Positions 7,089-15,461 of a stretch of 27,833 nucleotides of DNA are shown one piece after another. The stretch spans positions 1 through 27,833 of the forward strand of contig CAADSR010000234.1 in NCBI GenBank assembly GCA_900751685.1, given 5' to 3'. The DNA comes from Clostridia bacterium. Its GTDB lineage: Bacteria > Bacillota > Clostridia > UBA1381. How positions within the stretch are numbered: position 1 is the first letter of the stretch; the number at the start of each line of letters is the position of its first letter. The position numbers and the translations under genes were made by a program. Below the pieces are notes generated by a model that saw only the letters and a list, made by a program, of their open reading frames with translations, searched no databases and had not been told where the DNA came from.

Positions 7089-8819
7089 ATGCAAGAAAAA
7101 ATATGGAAATTTAAAAATCAGCATCTGACAGGGAGCCGGATCAAGCAAATGGCGGAAGAATATAAGCTCCCCCCGGTCATCGCCACGATTTTGTTGAACC
7201 GTGGCATCGAAGGGGCGTCCGCGGTCCATAGCTACCTTTCAAAATCCATGCAGGCGGTCCACAACCCTAATGGTTTGACCGATATGACCGCTGCTGTGCA
7301 GCGCATTTGTACCGCACTTTCCTCCGGCGAGAAAACTGTCATTTATGGGGATTACGACGTAGACGGGATCACTTCTACGGCTCTTTTATATTCCTTTTTA
7401 AAGTCCCAGGGAGCAAATGTATCTTATTACATCCCCAAGCGCAAAGAAGAGGGCTACGGCATTAATATCATGGCTGTGAACAAGCTTTCTAAAGAAGGAA
7501 CCAAGCTTTTAATCACTGTGGACTGTGGCATCACCGCCGTAGGGGAGGTGGAATTTGCCCGCCTGCAAGGAATGGATGTCATTATTACCGACCACCATAC
7601 CTGCAAAGAAAAGATCCCGAAGGCCGTGGCGGTCATCAATCCCAAACGGCCGGACTGCGAATATCCGTTTGACGGCCTGGCAGGGGTCGGAGTCGCATTT
7701 AAGCTGGTTTTAGCCACAGCGATGGAGCTGGGCCTCTCCACCCGTGAGTGTTTTGACCAGTATGTTGAGCTTGCCGCGGTTGGGACGGTCGCCGATGTGG
7801 TCCCCCTTCTGGATGAAAACCGCATTATCGTAGACCGTGGGGTTGCTTCCTTGACAGCCACCAAACGTCCTGGCCTGCGGGCTTTATTAGAGGTGTCGGG
7901 TGCGGATAAGCGCCCCTTATCCGCTTCTACCATCGCCTTTACCCTCGCCCCGCGCCTGAATGCCGCCGGACGGCTCAGCAGCGCCACAACTGCGGTGGAA
8001 CTTTTACTCGAAACGGACCCGGAACGCGCACTTGCCATCGCCAAGGAGCTGGACGGGGAAAATAAAGAACGCCAGCAAACAGAACAGAAGATTTATGATG
8101 AAGTATTGGAGCTGATCGCCGAAGATCCCAATGCCCCGCAAAAAAAAGTACTCGTGCTTGCCAAGGAGGGCTGGCACCAAGGTGTGATCGGGATCGTTGC
8201 TTCTAAAATCAATGAGCTTTACTACCGTCCCTGCATTTTGATCTCCTATGAAAACGGCGTTGGAAAAGGCTCCGGGCGCAGTATCCCGTCATTTAATCTA
8301 TTTGATGCCTTGACCCACTGCGAGGATTTGCTTTCCGCATTCGGCGGCCATGCAGTGGCCGCAGGCCTGAGCATGAATACTTCTGACTTAGAGGCCTTTA
8401 CCAAAAAGATCAACGACTATGCAAACTCTGTTTTAAAGCCTGAGGACCTGCTCCCCGCAGTCAAAATTGATTGCCAGATCCGCCCAGAGGATGTGACCCT
8501 GGTCGCCGCCAAGCTTTTAACAAAGCTGGAGCCTTATGGCATGGGTAATGAAAAGCCATCTTTCGCCATCCGGCAGGTGCAGATCACAGCCATTGCCACC
8601 ATGGGGGTAGAGGATAAACATCTGCGGATGCGCCTTGCTTCTGGCAATTGCGTAATAAATGCAGTAGGCTTCCAAATGGGCAGCTACGCCCGCCGTCTCC
8701 AGGCTGGTGATTTGGTGGATGTGGCCTTCTCTATGGATATTAACCACTATCAAGGGACAGAAACGGTACAGCTAATACTGAAAGATATAAAAAAATCAAA
8801 CGAGACACAAAGGGGGTGA
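7089..8819 (+). CDS. recJ: Single-stranded-DNA-specific exonuclease RecJ
   Basis: RecJ degrades single-stranded DNA 5' to 3' in recombinational and mismatch repair. At 576 residues it matches the compact E. coli-type enzyme (577). The DHH-family metal site is visible: GDYDVDG (87-93) gives the first Asp cluster, DHH is at 168-170, and the DHHA1 domain carries GGHAVAAG (419-426). The last 120 residues form the OB-fold region. AGGAG at 7075-7079 is 9 bases before the ATG. Its stop is only 4 bases before the rel start, so the two are translationally close. Pairing of recJ with rel occurs in several Firmicutes. Confidence 0.96.
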   Translation: MQEKIWKFKNQHLTGSRIKQMAEEYKLPPVIATILLNRGIEGASAVHSYLSKSMQAVHNPNGLTDMTAAVQRICTALSSGEKTVIYGDYDVDGITSTALLYSFLKSQGANVSYYIPKRKEEGYGINIMAVNKLSKEGTKLLITVDCGITAVGEVEFARLQGMDVIITDHHTCKEKIPKAVAVINPKRPDCEYPFDGLAGVGVAFKLVLATAMELGLSTRECFDQYVELAAVGTVADVVPLLDENRIIVDRGVASLTATKRPGLRALLEVSGADKRPLSASTIAFTLAPRLNAAGRLSSATTAVELLLETDPERALAIAKELDGENKERQQTEQKIYDEVLELIAEDPNAPQKKVLVLAKEGWHQGVIGIVASKINELYYRPCILISYENGVGKGSGRSIPSFNLFDALTHCEDLLSAFGGHAVAAGLSMNTSDLEAFTKKINDYANSVLKPEDLLPAVKIDCQIRPEDVTLVAAKLLTKLEPYGMGNEKPSFAIRQVQITAIATMGVEDKHLRMRLASGNCVINAVGFQMGSYARRLQAGDLVDVAFSMDINHYQGTETVQLILKDIKKSNETQRG

Positions 8820-8823
8820 TTCG

Positions 8824-11091
8824 ATGGGCACAAGTGATATGAATACAATTTTGGAACCGGACAAGATCCCCTATTTGGCCGAAGATACGGACGCGATCGT
8901 TAAAAAGATCGTCCAGCAGGTAGCTCTTTATCATCCGGGCGCAAACACTGACATGATCGAAATCGCCTATCTGATCGCCAAATCTGCCCACGAAGGCCAG
9001 TTCCGCCGCTCCGGAGCGCCCTACATTGAGCATCCGGTGCAGATCGCTTACATTGCGTCTGAGCTTTCTATGGACGCTATCACGATCACAGCCTCCCTGC
9101 TCCATGACGTGGTAGAGGATACGCCTTTTTCCTATGAAGATATCAAAACCCTGTTCGGGATCCAGGTCGCAGAGCTGGTTGACGGGGTAACAAAGTTAAA
9201 AAAAATTAAGTACAACACCTTAGAAGAACAACAGGTTGAAAATTTAAGAAAAATGTTCCTGGCTATGGCAAAGGATATCCGGGTGGTCATTATCAAGTTG
9301 ATCGACCGGCTGCACAACATGCGGACATTAAAATATATGCCCATCGAAAAGCAGCTCAAGATCGCCAAAGAGACACTAGAGGTCTATGCCCCCCTTGCCC
9401 ACCGCCTGGGAATGTCAAAGATCAAAATTGAATTAGAGGATCTATCCCTCAAATATTTAGACCCGATCGCTTATGAGGAGATCCGTGACAGCATCCGCCA
9501 GAAAAAAGCGGAACGGGAACAATATATTACAGATATTATGGCGATCCTGGAAAAGAAGCTGGACGAGATCGGTATCCAGGGCCAAGTGACCGGGCGTGCA
9601 AAGCATTTTTACAGCATCTTCCGTAAAATGTTCGCCCAAAATAAAACGATTGATGAATTATATGACCTGTTTGCAGTCCGCATCATTGTGGACACGGTGG
9701 CGGACTGTTATGCGGTTTTAGGGATGGTGCATGAATTGTATACCCCCGTCCCCATGCGTTTTAAAGACTATATCGCAATGCCAAAGCCCAATATGTACCA
9801 ATCCCTGCACACTACCGTGATCGGCCCGAACGGAACTCCCTTTGAGATCCAGATCCGCACCTGGGAAATGCACAAGGTCGCGGAGGAAGGGATCGCGGCC
9901 CACTGGAAATATAAAGAGGGCATCTCCGGCGAATCCGAGATGGATTCCAAGCTTGAGTGGGTCCGTCAGCTCCTGGAGACCCAGGTAGACATTATTGATA
10001 CAGACGACTTTTTAAATACGCTCAAGATCGATCTGTTTGCCGACGAGGTGTTTGTCTTTACTCCCCAGGGAAAGGTTATCAGCCTGCCGGCACAAAGCAC
10101 CGTGATCGACTTTGCATTTGCGATCCACTCCCAGGTCGGCTGTAAAATGAGCGGGGCAAAGGTCAACGGAAAAATTGTACCGAACAATTACATCCTTCAA
10201 AACGGGGAGATCGTAGAGATACTGACGGCGAACACCCACGGGCCCAGCAGGGATTGGCTTAAAATCGTCAAAACCTCCCAGGCCAAGAATAAGATCAACC
10301 AATGGTTCAAAAAAGAATGCAGGGATGATAATATCGACCACGGCAAAGACCTGATCGAACGGGAGCTCCGGCGGCTCGGCCATACCCACGCCCAGCTGTT
10401 CCGGGAGGAATGGGTCGACCGCCTGCTGCACCGCTACAGCTTTCAAACCCTGGACGACCTCTATGCGGGGGTAGGCTATGGGGCATTGACCGCCCAAAAA
10501 GTAGTGGTCCGCCTGCGGGACGACTGGATGCGGGAACAGCGCAGCCTGGAAGCGGAGAAAAAGCTGGAGAACATGGCCGCGGAACCGCCGGCCGCTTCTG
10601 CTCCCCCGCCTCCAAAGCACCGCAACAAGGGCGGCCGTGGCATCATTGTAAAAGGGATTGATAACTGCCTGGTACGTCTTGCCCGCTGCTGCAACCCTGT
10701 GGCAGGGGATGACATCAAGGGCTTCATTACAAAAGGCCGGGGCGTTTCCGTCCACCGGAGCGACTGCCCGAATATCAATGGGGCTGCCATCTCAGAAGAA
10801 GATAAGGCGCGCTTTATCGAAGTACACTGGGCAAACGACACGGCAAACAGCACCTATATTGCAAATATCCAGGTGGAGGCGCCGGACAAGGACGGGCTTT
10901 TAGTGGAGATCAGCTCCATCCTGACCGGCCTGAAAGTCAACTGCAAATCCATCAATGCTTTTGTCAATAAGAAAAACTTTGTTGTTACACAGCTTGGAAT
11001 CGAAATTTCCAGCACCGAGGATCTGGCGAAAATCACAAAACGCTTAAAACAAATCCCCGGGATCAATTCCGTAACACGGATTTCAAATTAA
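8824..11091 (+). CDS. rel: Bifunctional (p)ppGpp synthetase/hydrolase Rel
   Basis: This 755-residue enzyme makes and destroys the stringent-response alarmone (p)ppGpp. The order is: HD hydrolase domain (H70, H94-D95 in LLHDVVEDT); synthetase domain with RAKHFYSIFRKM and RFKDY at 312-316, the basic variant typical of bifunctional Rel rather than synthetase-only RelA; YQSLHTTVIGPNG; TGS domain from about 409 (VFVFTPQGK); zinc-finger-like region C622, C623, H644, C648; and ACT domain from about 680 to the end. It senses stalled ribosomes carrying uncharged tRNA. GGGGGTG before ATG 8824 is the binding site. A Pro/Ala stretch (about residues 583-598) separates the helical and zinc-finger regions. 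It is clustered here with recF-block genes. Confidence 0.96.
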   Translation: MGTSDMNTILEPDKIPYLAEDTDAIVKKIVQQVALYHPGANTDMIEIAYLIAKSAHEGQFRRSGAPYIEHPVQIAYIASELSMDAITITASLLHDVVEDTPFSYEDIKTLFGIQVAELVDGVTKLKKIKYNTLEEQQVENLRKMFLAMAKDIRVVIIKLIDRLHNMRTLKYMPIEKQLKIAKETLEVYAPLAHRLGMSKIKIELEDLSLKYLDPIAYEEIRDSIRQKKAEREQYITDIMAILEKKLDEIGIQGQVTGRAKHFYSIFRKMFAQNKTIDELYDLFAVRIIVDTVADCYAVLGMVHELYTPVPMRFKDYIAMPKPNMYQSLHTTVIGPNGTPFEIQIRTWEMHKVAEEGIAAHWKYKEGISGESEMDSKLEWVRQLLETQVDIIDTDDFLNTLKIDLFADEVFVFTPQGKVISLPAQSTVIDFAFAIHSQVGCKMSGAKVNGKIVPNNYILQNGEIVEILTANTHGPSRDWLKIVKTSQAKNKINQWFKKECRDDNIDHGKDLIERELRRLGHTHAQLFREEWVDRLLHRYSFQTLDDLYAGVGYGALTAQKVVVRLRDDWMREQRSLEAEKKLENMAAEPPAASAPPPPKHRNKGGRGIIVKGIDNCLVRLARCCNPVAGDDIKGFITKGRGVSVHRSDCPNINGAAISEEDKARFIEVHWANDTANSTYIANIQVEAPDKDGLLVEISSILTGLKVNCKSINAFVNKKNFVVTQLGIEISSTEDLAKITKRLKQIPGINSVTRISN

Positions 11092-11104
11092 AAGGGGGAT
11101 TTTT

Positions 11105-11335
11105 ATGAAGCAGGAACGTGTGGCAATTACAACAGATTATATCAAATTAGACCAGCTGCTCAAATTCAGCGGTATTGCAGAGTCCGGGGCGGTGGCAAAG
11201 GATATGATCCTTGACGGGATCGTCCTTGTCAATGGAACGCCCTGCACCATGCGTGGAAAGAAGATGCGCCCGGGAGACTGTGCTGAAATTCAATTTGAGG
11301 ACGAAACGCTTCAAGTACTTGTGGAGAACAGTTAA
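11105..11335 (+). CDS. yaaA: S4-domain RNA-binding protein, YaaA/RlbA family
   Basis: A 76-residue stand-alone S4 domain: IKLDQLLKFSGIAESGAVAKDMILDGIVLVNG is the alpha-L RNA-binding fold, followed by the basic stretch MRGKKMRPGD. In many Firmicutes this gene lies between dnaN and recF, and its B. subtilis relative is linked to ribosome assembly. Here it follows rel (13-base gap, AAGGGGGAT as binding site). Its stop codon at 11333-11335 directly abuts the recF ATG at 11336, implying coupled translation. Confidence 0.9.
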   Translation: MKQERVAITTDYIKLDQLLKFSGIAESGAVAKDMILDGIVLVNGTPCTMRGKKMRPGDCAEIQFEDETLQVLVENS

Positions 11336-12415
11336 ATGTTTATCACTTCATTAACGCTGGAGCATTTCCGCAATTATGAGCAGCAGCAAATCAGCTTTTC
11401 CCCTCATACCAATGTGATTTACGGCAACAATGCCCAGGGGAAAACGAATATCTTAGAGGCAGTTTACCTTTTTTCCCACGGAAGGAGCCACCGGGCCCAT
11501 TCGGACAAGGAGCTGATCCGCTTTGGTGAAGCCTATGCCAACCTTGAAATTGATTTTGAGGACAGCAGCAGGAATTATAACGCCAGCATCCGGCTTCTCA
11601 AAAATGGAAAAAAATCCGTCAAGGTCAACCATGTAGCGGTCAACCGTTTGAGTAAATTAATGAATTACTTGAATGTGGTAATGTTCTCGCCGGAAGACCT
11701 GGATTTGGTAAAAGGCTCTCCCGGCGGACGCCGGCGCTTTTTAGACGCTGCCATCAGCCAGCTTTATCCCGGCTATTTAAACAGCCTGATCACGTATCAT
11801 AAAGCCCTGACCCAGAAGAACAGCCTGCTCAAGATGCTGCGGCAAAAGGGCTGGAAGTCGGACCCCACCCTGTCCGTCTGGAATGAGCAGCTTGCAGGGG
11901 AAGCAGAAAAAATCATGCGTTACCGCCGTGATTTTTTGACTCCCCTTTCCCAATTTGCGGCAGAGCTCCAAAAAGAGATTTCCGGCGAGGTTTTAGAGGT
12001 CCGCTACCAGCCCAGCATCCGCGCCGAACAAAGCACAGAGATCTTTGAGGTTTTAGAATCCCATCAGGCAAGGGAAATCGACTACGCCGCAGCCCAATCC
12101 GGGATCCAGCGCGACGATATTTCAATTTCAGTCAGCGGCAATGCCGCCAAGACCTACGGCTCTCAGGGACAGCAAAGAACAGCCATCCTGAGCCTCAAGC
12201 TGGCCGAGGCAGACCTGATCCATTCCCTCAAGGAGGAATATCCGGTCTTACTGCTGGATGATATCATGAGTGAGCTTGACCTTCACCGCCGGCTGTATCT
12301 CTCGGAAAAAATAAAAAACAAGCAGGTCCTGATCACCTGTACCGATACTGATTTAACAAAAGATTCGGCTACCCAGCTCTTCCATGTCGAAGAGGGCCGT
12401 GTCTGCACAGAATAA
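11336..12415 (+). CDS. recF: DNA replication and repair protein RecF
   Basis: RecF is an SMC-like ATPase that loads RecA at gapped DNA with RecO and RecR. Visible in its 359 residues are Walker A GNNAQGKT (30-37), the ABC-type signature region SQGQQRTAILSLKLAEAD, and Walker B LLLDDIMSELD with D308-D309. The usual N-terminal FRNYEQ motif is present. There is no ribosome binding site outside yaaA, whose stop abuts this start, so translation is coupled. The AAGGAGG for remB overlaps the recF stop. Confidence 0.97.
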   Translation: MFITSLTLEHFRNYEQQQISFSPHTNVIYGNNAQGKTNILEAVYLFSHGRSHRAHSDKELIRFGEAYANLEIDFEDSSRNYNASIRLLKNGKKSVKVNHVAVNRLSKLMNYLNVVMFSPEDLDLVKGSPGGRRRFLDAAISQLYPGYLNSLITYHKALTQKNSLLKMLRQKGWKSDPTLSVWNEQLAGEAEKIMRYRRDFLTPLSQFAAELQKEISGEVLEVRYQPSIRAEQSTEIFEVLESHQAREIDYAAAQSGIQRDDISISVSGNAAKTYGSQGQQRTAILSLKLAEADLIHSLKEEYPVLLLDDIMSELDLHRRLYLSEKIKNKQVLITCTDTDLTKDSATQLFHVEEGRVCTE

Positions 12416-12426
12416 GGAGGCATAAC

Positions 12427-12690
12427 GTGTTTCTTCATCTTGGAAATGACATTGTTGTCAATATGAAAGATATCGTTGGTATCTTTGATATGGACAATAC
12501 AACGATCACAAAGTCCGGCCGTAAATTCCTGACCCACGCCCAAAGCGCGGGAATGGTCATCAACACCACCCAGGAACTGCCGAAATCTTATATCCTGGTG
12601 CAGACCGAAGCAGAGACAAAGGTCTATATTTCTTCGATCTCTTCCCTGACCTTATTAAAAAGGGCAAAAACGTCAACAATTATATTATAG
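12427..12690 (+). CDS. remB: Extracellular matrix regulator RemB family (DUF370)
   Basis: An 87-residue protein starting FLHLGNDIVVNMKDIVGIFDMDNTT, typical of the DUF370/RemB family that sits between recF and gyrB across Firmicutes. In B. subtilis, RemA and RemB influence biofilm matrix genes; RemA is a DNA-binding ring protein. The start is GTG at 12427 with AAGGAGG at 12414-12420, 6 bases upstream. It is part of the recF operon, with 29 bases to gyrB. Confidence 0.92.
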   Translation: MFLHLGNDIVVNMKDIVGIFDMDNTTITKSGRKFLTHAQSAGMVINTTQELPKSYILVQTEAETKVYISSISSLTLLKRAKTSTIIL

Positions 12691-12719
12691 AGTTCACATA
12701 GAGAGGATGTTATCATAGC

Positions 12720-14639
12720 ATGGAAAAAATTGAGACAAAATATGACGAAAGTCAAATCCAGGTCCTGGAGGGCCTTGATGCGGTCCGCAAACGGCCCGGT
12801 ATGTACATTGGGTCAACTTCGTCGGCAGGCTTACATCATCTGGTCTACGAGATCGTAGATAACTCTATTGATGAAGCTCTTGCCGGATATTGCACTTGCA
12901 TCAATGTTGATATCAATGCGGATAATTCCGTCACAGTCGAGGATAACGGCCGCGGGATCCCGGTAGGCATCCATCCCCAGCAAGGGATCCCCACAGTCGA
13001 GGTGGTTTTGACCATCCTGCATGCCGGGGGTAAATTCGGCGGCGGCGGATACAAGGTATCAGGCGGCCTGCACGGGGTTGGTTCTTCCGTTGTCAACGCC
13101 CTTTCGGAGCGTCTGGAAGTCGAGGTGTCCGACGGCGAACATGTTCATTACCAAAGCTATGAGCGCGGCAAGCCCACCTGTAAATTAAAGGTCATCGGCG
13201 ATACCGATAAGACCGGTACAAAAATCACCTTCCATCCCGACCCGGAAATTTTTGAGGTACTGGAATTTGATTATGATATCCTGCTCAAGCGTCTTCGGGA
13301 GCAAGCCTTCTTAAACAAAGGAGTACGCATCATCTTTACAGACCACCGCCAGGAAGCGCCGGAGCCGAAAGAGCTCTATGCCCAGGGCGGTATCAAGGAG
13401 TTTGTACAATACATCAACCGGAAAAAGGATGCCCTTCATGATTCCGTGGTGTATTTTGAAGCAGAGCGGGAAGGAATGGCCGTAGAGATTGCAATGCAAT
13501 ATACCACCTCCTATGCAGAAACCCTATTAAGCTTTGCGAATAACATCCATACCATGGATGGGGGCACACACGAAACTGGTTTTAAAGCCGGCCTGACCCG
13601 TGTGATCAATGACTATGCCCGTAAAAATAACTTTCTTAAGGAAAAAGACCAGAACCTAAGCGGTGAGGACACCCGTGAAGGCCTGACCGCTATTGTCAGC
13701 GTAAAAGTAATGGACGCCCAATTTGAAGGGCAGACCAAAGCAAAATTAGGGAACAGCGAAGCGCGTACCCTGGTGGAAAGCGCTGTCAATGATAAATTCG
13801 CTGCCTTTTTAGAAGAGAACCCCAAGATCGCAAAAATCATTATCGAAAAGACGCTGACCGCCTCCCGTGCAAGAGAGGCCGCAAAACGCGCCAGGGAGGC
13901 AACACGGAAAAATTCCGCGGCATCCAATTCCTCCCTTCTCGGAAAGCTTGCCCGCTGCCAGGATGAAGGCGCCGATTATGCAGAGCTGTTCATTGTCGAA
14001 GGAGACTCTGCTGGCGGCAGTGCCAAGCAGGGACGCCACCGCCGTTACCAGGCAGTCCTTCCGCTTTGGGGAAAAATGCTGAACGTTGAAAAATCACGGA
14101 TTGATAAAGTATATTCCAACGAAAAGCTGCTTCCAATCATCCAGGCCCTTGGCACCGGAATTGGAGAGGATTTTGATATCAATAGCTTAAAATATGGAAA
14201 GATCATCATCATGGCCGATGCCGATGTGGACGGGGCCCATATCCGGACGCTTTTGCTGACCTTCTTTTTCCGCTATATGCGGCGTCTGATTGATGAAGGC
14301 CACATTTATATCGCGCAGCCGCCCCTGTATAAAGTATTTAAGGGAAAAAATAAAACCCTCCAGGAACGTTTCGCCTATACCGACGAGGAACGCGACCAGC
14401 TTTTGGCCGAAATGGGGCCCAGCGCTAAAGTACAGCGTTATAAAGGTCTTGGAGAAATGGACCCTCCGGAACTAAAGGATACGACCATGGACCCAGAAAA
14501 GAGGACCATCCTCCGGGTCGAATTGGAGGATGCTATTGCCGCGGATGAGATCTTTACGATCCTGATGGGTGACAAAGTAGAACCACGGCGTGAGTTTATC
14601 GAAGAACACGCAAAATATGTATCCAATTTGGATATTTGA
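12720..14639 (+). CDS. gyrB: DNA gyrase subunit B
   Basis: GyrB supplies the ATPase and part of the metal site for negative supercoiling of DNA. The 639 residues contain the GHKL ATPase motifs RPGMYIGST, NSIDEA, DNGRGIPVGIHP and GGLHGVGSSVVNALS. They also contain the Toprim motifs EGDSAGGSAKQG (E427) and DADVDGAH (D500, D502), and the C-terminal YKGLGEMDPPELKDTTMDP. AGAGGATG before ATG 12720 is the binding site. Two residues near the quinolone pocket differ from model species: H440 in QGRHRRYQ, and W450 in LPLWGK where E. coli has Lys447. gyrA, normally next, is absent; a strong terminator follows instead. Confidence 0.97.
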   Translation: MEKIETKYDESQIQVLEGLDAVRKRPGMYIGSTSSAGLHHLVYEIVDNSIDEALAGYCTCINVDINADNSVTVEDNGRGIPVGIHPQQGIPTVEVVLTILHAGGKFGGGGYKVSGGLHGVGSSVVNALSERLEVEVSDGEHVHYQSYERGKPTCKLKVIGDTDKTGTKITFHPDPEIFEVLEFDYDILLKRLREQAFLNKGVRIIFTDHRQEAPEPKELYAQGGIKEFVQYINRKKDALHDSVVYFEAEREGMAVEIAMQYTTSYAETLLSFANNIHTMDGGTHETGFKAGLTRVINDYARKNNFLKEKDQNLSGEDTREGLTAIVSVKVMDAQFEGQTKAKLGNSEARTLVESAVNDKFAAFLEENPKIAKIIIEKTLTASRAREAAKRAREATRKNSAASNSSLLGKLARCQDEGADYAELFIVEGDSAGGSAKQGRHRRYQAVLPLWGKMLNVEKSRIDKVYSNEKLLPIIQALGTGIGEDFDINSLKYGKIIIMADADVDGAHIRTLLLTFFFRYMRRLIDEGHIYIAQPPLYKVFKGKNKTLQERFAYTDEERDQLLAEMGPSAKVQRYKGLGEMDPPELKDTTMDPEKRTILRVELEDAIAADEIFTILMGDKVEPRREFIEEHAKYVSNLDI

Positions 14640-14671
14640 TCAAAAAAACAAGCTTGTCTCTTAATTTAAAG

Positions 14672-14698
14672 TACACGGGGGTTCCCCCGTGTATTTTT
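14672..14698 (+). terminator. Rho-independent terminator after gyrB
   Basis: TACACGGGG pairs with CCCCGTGTA around a GTTC-type loop, followed directly by TTTTTT. It closes the recJ-gyrB transcription run. Confidence 0.95.
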
Positions 14699-14724
14699 TA
14701 TGTCCATCATTCTCCTTTGCCCTC

Positions 14725-14752
14725 ACCTTTTCCTTGTTTTCAGAATAGTATA
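14725..14752 (+). promoter_or_regulatory. Putative sigma-K-like promoter of the Cys-triplet protein
   Basis: ACC at 14725-14727, a 16-base spacer, then AATAGTATA at 14744-14752, matching CATAnnnTA in all but the first base. The -10 ends 48 bases before ATG 14800, almost the same geometry as the site before the mini-protein at 332. Confidence 0.33.
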
Positions 14753-14799
14753 TAGCAGACATTAAAAATGTCCAATTCTTAAAAGGAGGTGGGAACCCC

Positions 14800-15102
14800 A
14801 TGCTCAATTGTAGAATGAACCGGTACAATGGTTTGACTGGCACTTACGAGAATTCTTTTGCTGAAGAACTTTCTTTTTCAAACAGCCGCAGAACGCTGTA
14901 TGATATCAATCCCGTTTCCGTTCAAACCGTAGAATATAACAATAATAATAACAACAACAATTGCTGCTGCGATAACAACAGTAATAATAACTGCTGCTGT
15001 GATAACAACAGTGACAACAACTGCTGCTGCCATAACAATGGTAACAACAACTGCTGTTGCAGGCGCAGACGCAGGCATAGATGCTGCTGTTGCTGTTGCT
15101 AA
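14800..15102 (+). CDS. Asn-rich protein with Cys triplets every ten residues
   Basis: ATG at 14800 follows AAGGAGGTG (9-base spacing from GGAGGT) and the frame ends at TAA 15100-15102. Residues 1-46 are ordinary and hydrophilic (NRYNGLTGTYENSF, SRRTLYDINPVSVQ). From 47 the sequence becomes eight Asn, then CCC at 55-57, 65-67, 75-77 and 85-87, separated by seven-residue Asn/Asp/Ser or His/Gly linkers. Next come RRRRRHR and a closing run of six Cys (95-100), which keeps the ten-residue spacing. It has 19 Cys in 100 residues, no signal peptide and no membrane helix. I know no named family. The composition suggests a disulfide-linked or metal-binding structural protein, such as a spore coat or crust component; the sigma-K-like promoter supports this weakly. 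Expansion of a 30-base repeat explains its form. Confidence 0.83.
   Translation: MLNCRMNRYNGLTGTYENSFAEELSFSNSRRTLYDINPVSVQTVEYNNNNNNNNCCCDNNSNNNCCCDNNSDNNCCCHNNGNNNCCCRRRRRHRCCCCCC
14962..15051 (+). repeat. Three tandem 30-bp units inside the Cys-triplet gene
   Basis: Units 14962-14991, 14992-15021 and 15022-15051 each begin TGCTGCTGY and continue with an AAC/AAT-rich linker. A fourth partial unit starts at 15052. The differences are mainly at third codon positions and linker residues, so the repeat is old enough to have drifted while keeping Cys. Confidence 0.9.
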
Positions 15103-15113
15103 TTATTGCTTTT

Positions 15114-15133
15114 CCGCCCAAATCATTGGGCGG
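15114..15133 (+). terminator. Hairpin after the Cys-triplet gene (weak terminator)
   Basis: CCGCCCAA (15114-15121) and TTGGGCGG (15126-15133) form a perfect 8-bp stem with loop ATCA. The following bases are not a clean T-run, so termination strength is uncertain. Confidence 0.55.
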
Positions 15134-15255
15134 GCTACATATTTCATTCTCATGCTGGGCAGCGTTCCTGCTTTTCTTTTAAAAATTTTTTCCTATATTT
15201 TGAACACATAAATTGATTGAAATGAACCAACCTAAAAGCAGAGGAGTTGATTTTT

Positions 15256-15444
15256 ATGGACCACAAAAAGTATAAACCAGAAAAGGATTATTTATTCGAC
15301 ATCACCAGTACAAATTCCGTCAACGAATGTACCGGGCTCATTCCCTCGGCGCCACAGAATGACTCGGAGTTGGAATCTTATCAGGATATCCTTCCGTTTA
15401 TGCCTTCTGATACGTCATCCAAAAATCATCCTTCAAAAAATTAA
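15256..15444 (+). CDS. Small hypothetical protein with ECTGLIPSAPQNDSELESYQ motif
   Basis: The 62-residue product from ATG 15256 has GGAG 9 bases upstream (15243-15246); an in-frame TTG at 15247 lies against that site and is unlikely. The middle section NECTGLIPSAPQNDSELESY resembles a motif I have seen in short Clostridia proteins of unknown function, but I cannot name the family. There is no signal peptide or membrane segment, and the tail is Ser/Lys/Pro-rich and probably disordered. It is followed 17 bases later by another small gene, so they form a two-gene unit. Confidence 0.72.
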   Translation: MDHKKYKPEKDYLFDITSTNSVNECTGLIPSAPQNDSELESYQDILPFMPSDTSSKNHPSKN

Positions 15445-15461
15445 ATTTTGAGGTGATTTCT

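Noticed and set aside
10012..10755. 247-codon minus-strand frame opposite rel
   Set aside because: Antisense shadow of the rel coding sequence; no recognisable domain or start signal.
14962..15051. Regular 30-bp repeats considered as a CRISPR array
   Set aside because: The units are in-frame codon repeats with no distinct spacers, inside a good coding sequence.
14878..15121. Ala/Val- or Cys/Ser-rich minus-strand frames opposite the Cys-triplet gene
   Set aside because: Low-complexity complements of the 30-base repeat without a start signal; the plus frame has a strong one.
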